Assembly (NCBI GenBank): GCA_002376715.1
Contig: DFOK01000081.1
Coordinates: forward strand, 1 to 9,352
Reading direction: 5' to 3'
Source of the DNA: Bacteroidales bacterium UBA3543
GTDB taxonomy: Bacteria > Bacteroidota > Bacteroidia > Bacteroidales > UBA932
Length of the DNA: 9,352 nt
The translations under genes and the position numbers were made by a program. Below, piece after piece: positions 6,961 to 9,352 of this stretch (the first letter of the stretch is position 1; each line of letters opens with the position of its first letter). The notes beneath the pieces were generated by a model that worked only from the letters and a program-made list of their open reading frames with translations, was not told the origin of the DNA and made no database searches.

Positions 6961-7446
6961 ATGAAGCATAAAGTTACTCTCTTATCGGTGCTATTGTTGG
7001 TAGTAAGTCTCGCACAAGCTCAAACTCCTAAAAAAACTCCGCAGCTCTATCAAAACGAAGGTATTTATTATCGCGACAGAGCGCAAAACGAACTCTATAC
7101 CGGAGATTATCGTGAATATTACGACAACAACACACTTAAACTCGAAATGCAGATTAAAAACGGTTTGCCGGAAGGTACTTATATCATTTACTTCGAAAAT
7201 CGCAAACCGCAAGAAATACGTTCATACAGAGAGGGAAAACTTCATGGGTTGTGGCGCAAATATGACATTTCCGGACAGCTCATATCGGAAGCTGAGTATA
7301 AAAACGGAAAAAAACACGGCACATGGCGTATTTGGGACGAATTGGGAACTCAACGCTATGAAATCAATTACATCGATGGCAACAAGACCGGCATCTGGCG
7401 GATGTGGGACGAGAAAGGTATTCTGATTGACGAAAAAAAGTATTAG
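6961..7446 (+). CDS. Secreted MORN-type / YwqK-like repeat protein
   Basis: This 161-aa protein starts at ATG 6961; an upstream in-frame TTG at 6937 would only add eight residues in front of a good signal peptide. The signal (residues 1-21) ends SLAQAQ. The rest is about five tandem repeats of 23-24 residues with the MORN/YwqK pattern of aromatic strand, turn and K-x-G-x-x-x-G: YREYYDNNTLKLEMQIKNGL, GTYIIYFENRKPQEIRSYREG, GLWRKYDISGQLISEAEYKNG, GTWRIWDELGTQRYEINYIDG and GIWRMWDEKGILIDEKKY. Such repeats form extended beta-hairpin sheets that bind partners; databases often name them antitoxins, which has no support here because the protein is exported and no toxin lies beside it. It sits between the lipoprotein and the second Pho-like promoter, so it is probably the last gene of the receptor transcript, past the hairpin. 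Confidence 0.88.
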   Translation: MKHKVTLLSVLLLVVSLAQAQTPKKTPQLYQNEGIYYRDRAQNELYTGDYREYYDNNTLKLEMQIKNGLPEGTYIIYFENRKPQEIRSYREGKLHGLWRKYDISGQLISEAEYKNGKKHGTWRIWDELGTQRYEINYIDGNKTGIWRMWDEKGILIDEKKY

Positions 7447-7472
7447 ACATTTGTTGATAAATGACTGAAAAC

Positions 7473-7528
7473 TTAACAAAAATGTAACCTGATTGTAACA
7501 GCCTCGTAACATTGATGGTTCATCTTTG
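7473..7528 (+). promoter_or_regulatory. Second Pho-box-like operator and -7 element
   Basis: Units TTAACA 7473, GTAACC 7484, GTAACA 7495 and GTAACA 7506 repeat every 11 bp. The last ends 9 nt before CATCTTTG at 7521-7528, a near match to the TAnnTTTG -7 element, and ATG follows 21 nt later. No -33 TTTG is seen; the operator occupies that place, as expected for an activator-dependent promoter. Aligned without gaps to 2894-2955, positions 7472-7533 are identical at 41 of 62 bases, with the units and TTTG conserved and the gaps between units diverged. Confidence 0.75.
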
Positions 7529-7549
7529 TATCGTAAAAATGTTTCAAAA

Positions 7550-7909
7550 ATGAAAATTATTTTAGTTCTAATTGCTGCCGTTTTGTTGTCAATCAACGCA
7601 TCTGCTGCCGATGATAATAAAGAAGATAAAACGGCGAAAAGTAACAACACGGAAGTTGCGTATAGCGTTCAAACTGTCGATGTTAAAGGTTCCGTAATCG
7701 ATGGAAAAAGCCGTGAATCTTTAGCCGGCGCCGCCATTATTATTGACGGAGCGAAATATTACTCCGATTTGGAGGGTAACTTCTCCATTTCCAACTTAAA
7801 GCCAGGTAAACATACTCTTAGAGTTGAGTTGATTTCATACCAGCCCGCTGAGTTGGAAGTATATTTGAAAAAAGGTCAAAAAATAAATATTAGCCTGATT
7901 CAGGAATAA
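7550..7909 (+). CDS. Small secreted protein with a single CarboxypepD_reg-like domain
   Basis: This 119-aa protein starts at ATG 7550; a TTG at 7526 in the same frame lies inside the predicted -7 element and is unlikely. The signal peptide covers residues 1 to about 19 (ending NASA). A short, charged, low-complexity stretch (DDNKEDKTAKSNN) follows, then from about 45 one complete carboxypeptidase-regulatory-like beta-sandwich: GSVIDGKSRESLAGAAIII, DLEGNFSISNLKPGKHTLRVE and a last strand KINISLIQE. The same domain type opens the TonB receptor of this window, with the same GS-(I/V)-x-D, DL-x-GN and PG-x-(Y/H)-TL landmarks, but here no plug or barrel follows and the gene ends normally. It has its own Pho-like promoter and is followed by a terminator, so it is probably monocistronic. 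It may be a periplasmic or surface accessory; function unknown. Confidence 0.85.
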   Translation: MKIILVLIAAVLLSINASAADDNKEDKTAKSNNTEVAYSVQTVDVKGSVIDGKSRESLAGAAIIIDGAKYYSDLEGNFSISNLKPGKHTLRVELISYQPAELEVYLKKGQKINISLIQE

Positions 7910-7983
7910 TTAAATTGGTGAATAAAAGCAAAAGTTTAATAAATTTTTGCTAAAAAGTTTTGAGGGTTTTCGAATAGTTTTTC

Positions 7984-8011
7984 CCGTAGGGCAGGCTTGC
8001 CCTACGGTTTT
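7984..8011 (+). terminator. Strong rho-independent terminator
   Basis: CCGTAGGGCA at 7984-7993 pairs perfectly with TGCCCTACGG at 7998-8007 around GGCT, followed by TTTTATTTT. It closes the Pho-like block after the 119-aa gene. A second, weaker hairpin without a T-tract (AGCAAAA 7927-7933 with TTTTGCT 7945-7951) lies just upstream. Confidence 0.88.
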
Positions 8012-8044
8012 ATTTTCTAATTACACCACATATTCGGTATATTT

Positions 8045-8119
8045 ATGAATACTAAAACAGCTGAAAAAGAAAAATCACTTCAAACTATACTGGACAAAGT
8101 AGTTGACGGCATATCCTGA
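8045..8119 (+). other. 24-codon open frame ending in TGA, in frame with the DUF4386 gene
   Basis: ATG at 8045 opens a frame reading MNTKTAEKEKSLQTILDKVV and four more residues, stopped by TGA at 8117-8119. The same frame then stays open for 16 codons (SLLQNDDFTNSTIIEE) straight into the ATG of the DUF4386 gene at 8168. So this is either a short leader peptide or an N-terminal extension broken by a nonsense change. TGA ends other genes in this window (for example the macro-domain and DUF4386 genes), so recoding is unlikely. I do not recognise the peptide. Confidence 0.4.
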
Positions 8120-8167
8120 TCTCTCCTTCAGAACGATGATTTCACTAACTCAACAATTATTGAAGAA

Positions 8168-8734
8168 ATGAGAGATAAAAGCAATGCGATTACAATTTGC
8201 AATGCCCGAATTATCGGGATCTTCTTTCTATTGGCATTTTTAGCCTACGGTCTCGGAAGTCAACTATTTGAAAGTACGAGTAATCCTGAAAAATATTCAG
8301 GAGCATTACTAATTATAGCCAACTCGGTAATAGTGCTCTTTATCGGGATTTTATTGAGAAAAACATTGAAGTTATACAACCCGTCAGTTGGCAATATCTA
8401 CCTTTTCACAAGAATATTTGAAGCCGTAGCACTCTTAGCCATCTTCTTGAAGGGAAACCTATCAGGTGACCTGGGATATAAACTTGCCATGTTGGTTTTG
8501 GGGATCGGCAGTATTCCAATGTGCTTGACACTGCTTAAATACAAAATCACACCATCCTGGCTGGCCATTTGGGGTGCAATCGGTTATGCCGTTTTTGCCT
8601 TCGGCTTTTTGATGGAGTTGTTTGGGAAAGAGTGGAGCATCTATCTTCTTGGTCTCGGCGGACTTTGGGAAGTAACCTTTGGTATTTGGTTGATTGTTCG
8701 CGGAAGTCAACGTAAAAAACGCGTCCGTGTATGA
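8168..8734 (+). CDS. DUF4386 family six-helix membrane protein
   Basis: This 188-aa integral membrane protein has about six hydrophobic helices, near residues 14-32, 46-63, 78-95, 103-122, 131-150 and 157-177, and a basic C-terminal tail (SQRKKRVRV). The opening ARIIGIFFLLAFLAYGLGSQL and the central YLFTRIFEAVALL are the marks I recognise of DUF4386, a family of inner-membrane proteins with no established function. The length is slightly under the usual 200-230 residues. ATG 8168 is the first in-frame ATG after the TGA at 8117. The stop overlaps the start of the next gene as ATGA (8731-8734), which implies translational coupling with the alpha/beta hydrolase. The family call is fairly sure; a role is not known. 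Confidence 0.85.
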   Translation: MRDKSNAITICNARIIGIFFLLAFLAYGLGSQLFESTSNPEKYSGALLIIANSVIVLFIGILLRKTLKLYNPSVGNIYLFTRIFEAVALLAIFLKGNLSGDLGYKLAMLVLGIGSIPMCLTLLKYKITPSWLAIWGAIGYAVFAFGFLMELFGKEWSIYLLGLGGLWEVTFGIWLIVRGSQRKKRVRV

Positions 8735-9352
8735 GAAACAGAGTCGTTTTGGTTATAGTGATAATTGTCATGGCGGTAATACTTGCTGCCGGTATTTTCG
8801 CATACAGAAATTTAACTTACGACTATCTGAATGAACATTTTTTAGAAAAATCCGGATTTAAAGCAGGTTTTACGGAAAATGTAGCCAAATTGGAAGATGG
8901 TTCGGAAATTTATTACATAAAGGGTCCGGAAAATGGACCAAGTCTTCTTTTACTTCATGGTCAACAAGTAAACTGCTATGACTATGCGAAAGCACTCCCA
9001 AAACTCTCAAAACATTTTCATGTTTTTGCTCTCGATTACTACGGACATGGACACTCATCAAAAAATCCGGCTAAATACAGTGCCGTTAAAATAGGAAACG
9101 ATCTGGTTTGGTTCATCGAAAACGTCATTAAGGAAAAGGTATATATATCAGGGCATTCATCAGGGGCCTTGATTGCCGCATATGTTTCTGCCAAAGCTCC
9201 CGAGTACATTATCGCCACAATCCTGGAAGACGGACCTTTCTTTTCTACCCTTCCCAAGAGAGCGGAAAAAACCATAGCATGGCTGGAATTCCGGAATATG
9301 TATAATTATCTCAATCAAAATGAGGTAGATAATTATATAGAATATTCATTGG
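8731..9352 (+). CDS. Membrane-anchored alpha/beta hydrolase (partial, runs off right edge)
   Basis: At least 207 residues are in the window and the 3' end is missing. An N-terminal hydrophobic segment (about 5-24, VVLVIVIIVMAVILAAGIFA) would anchor the protein in the membrane with the catalytic part outside the cytoplasm. Alpha/beta-hydrolase landmarks follow in the right order: LLLLHGQ with the oxyanion-hole HG (76-77), LDYYGHGHS (101-109) and the nucleophile elbow GHSSG with Ser143 (141-145), then LIAAYVSAKAPEY. The acid and histidine of the triad would lie beyond or near the cut end. The start ATG overlaps the stop of the DUF4386 gene by four bases, so the two are probably made together. 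Substrate is unknown; esterase, lipase-like or peptidase activity are all open. Confidence 0.9.
   Translation, partial: MRNRVVLVIVIIVMAVILAAGIFAYRNLTYDYLNEHFLEKSGFKAGFTENVAKLEDGSEIYYIKGPENGPSLLLLHGQQVNCYDYAKALPKLSKHFHVFALDYYGHGHSSKNPAKYSAVKIGNDLVWFIENVIKEKVYISGHSSGALIAAYVSAKAPEYIIATILEDGPFFSTLPKRAEKTIAWLEFRNMYNYLNQNEVDNYIEYSL

Noticed and set aside
6961..7446. Toxin-antitoxin role for the MORN/YwqK-like protein
   Set aside because: The product has a signal peptide and no toxin gene adjoins; the antitoxin name in databases is only a label for the repeat type.
8117..8119. Selenocysteine or alternative genetic code at the in-frame TGA
   Set aside because: TGA ends other genes in the window and no selenocysteine-insertion-like hairpin or selenoprotein family is evident.

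Overview
The window reads as a piece of a Bacteroidota chromosome, probably order Bacteroidales. Supporting signs are a TonB-dependent receptor with an N-terminal carboxypeptidase-regulatory-like domain, signal peptides ending in AQ, promoter-like -7 elements of the TAnnTTTG type, weak or absent Shine-Dalgarno sequences, and AT-rich intergenic DNA. There are nine supportable protein genes, one of them cut by the right edge. No rRNA, tRNA, CRISPR array or insertion sequence was seen.

Left part (1-2513, minus strand). Positions 1-584 have no credible gene but carry a long imperfect inverted repeat (146-190). Next is a short pair of genes, a 62-aa protein with two GY..G(F/Y)RD motifs followed after 9 nt by a YmdB-type macro-domain ADP-ribose hydrolase. 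A second pair, an OB-fold-like lipoprotein and a secreted PsbP-like protein, is probably read from a perfect TATCTTTG element at 2589-2596.

Central part (2514-8011, plus strand). This is the most interesting region. The divergent intergenic region holds a C-rich, G-poor array of degenerate 7-bp repeats, a small hairpin with a T-tract, and then a run of 6-bp units repeating every 11 bp (TTAACA/GTAACA-like). This run ends exactly 9 nt before a -7 element and looks like a PhoB/PhoP-type (phosphate-starvation) operator. It precedes a TonB-dependent receptor, a lipoprotein of probable right-handed parallel beta-helix fold, and a secreted MORN-type repeat protein. A second copy of the same operator, with identical spacing to its -7 element, lies at 7473-7528 in front of a small secreted protein made of one carboxypeptidase-regulatory-like domain. 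A strong rho-independent terminator at 7984-8011 closes the block. My inference is a phosphate-starvation-induced outer-membrane acquisition module that uses a beta-helix lipoprotein where other systems use SusD.

Right part (8012-9352, plus strand). A six-helix DUF4386 membrane protein overlaps by ATGA the start of a membrane-anchored alpha/beta hydrolase, which runs off the window. Just upstream of the DUF4386 gene, in the same frame, a 24-codon open stretch starting at an ATG is cut by a TGA, which may be a broken N-terminal extension or a leader peptide.
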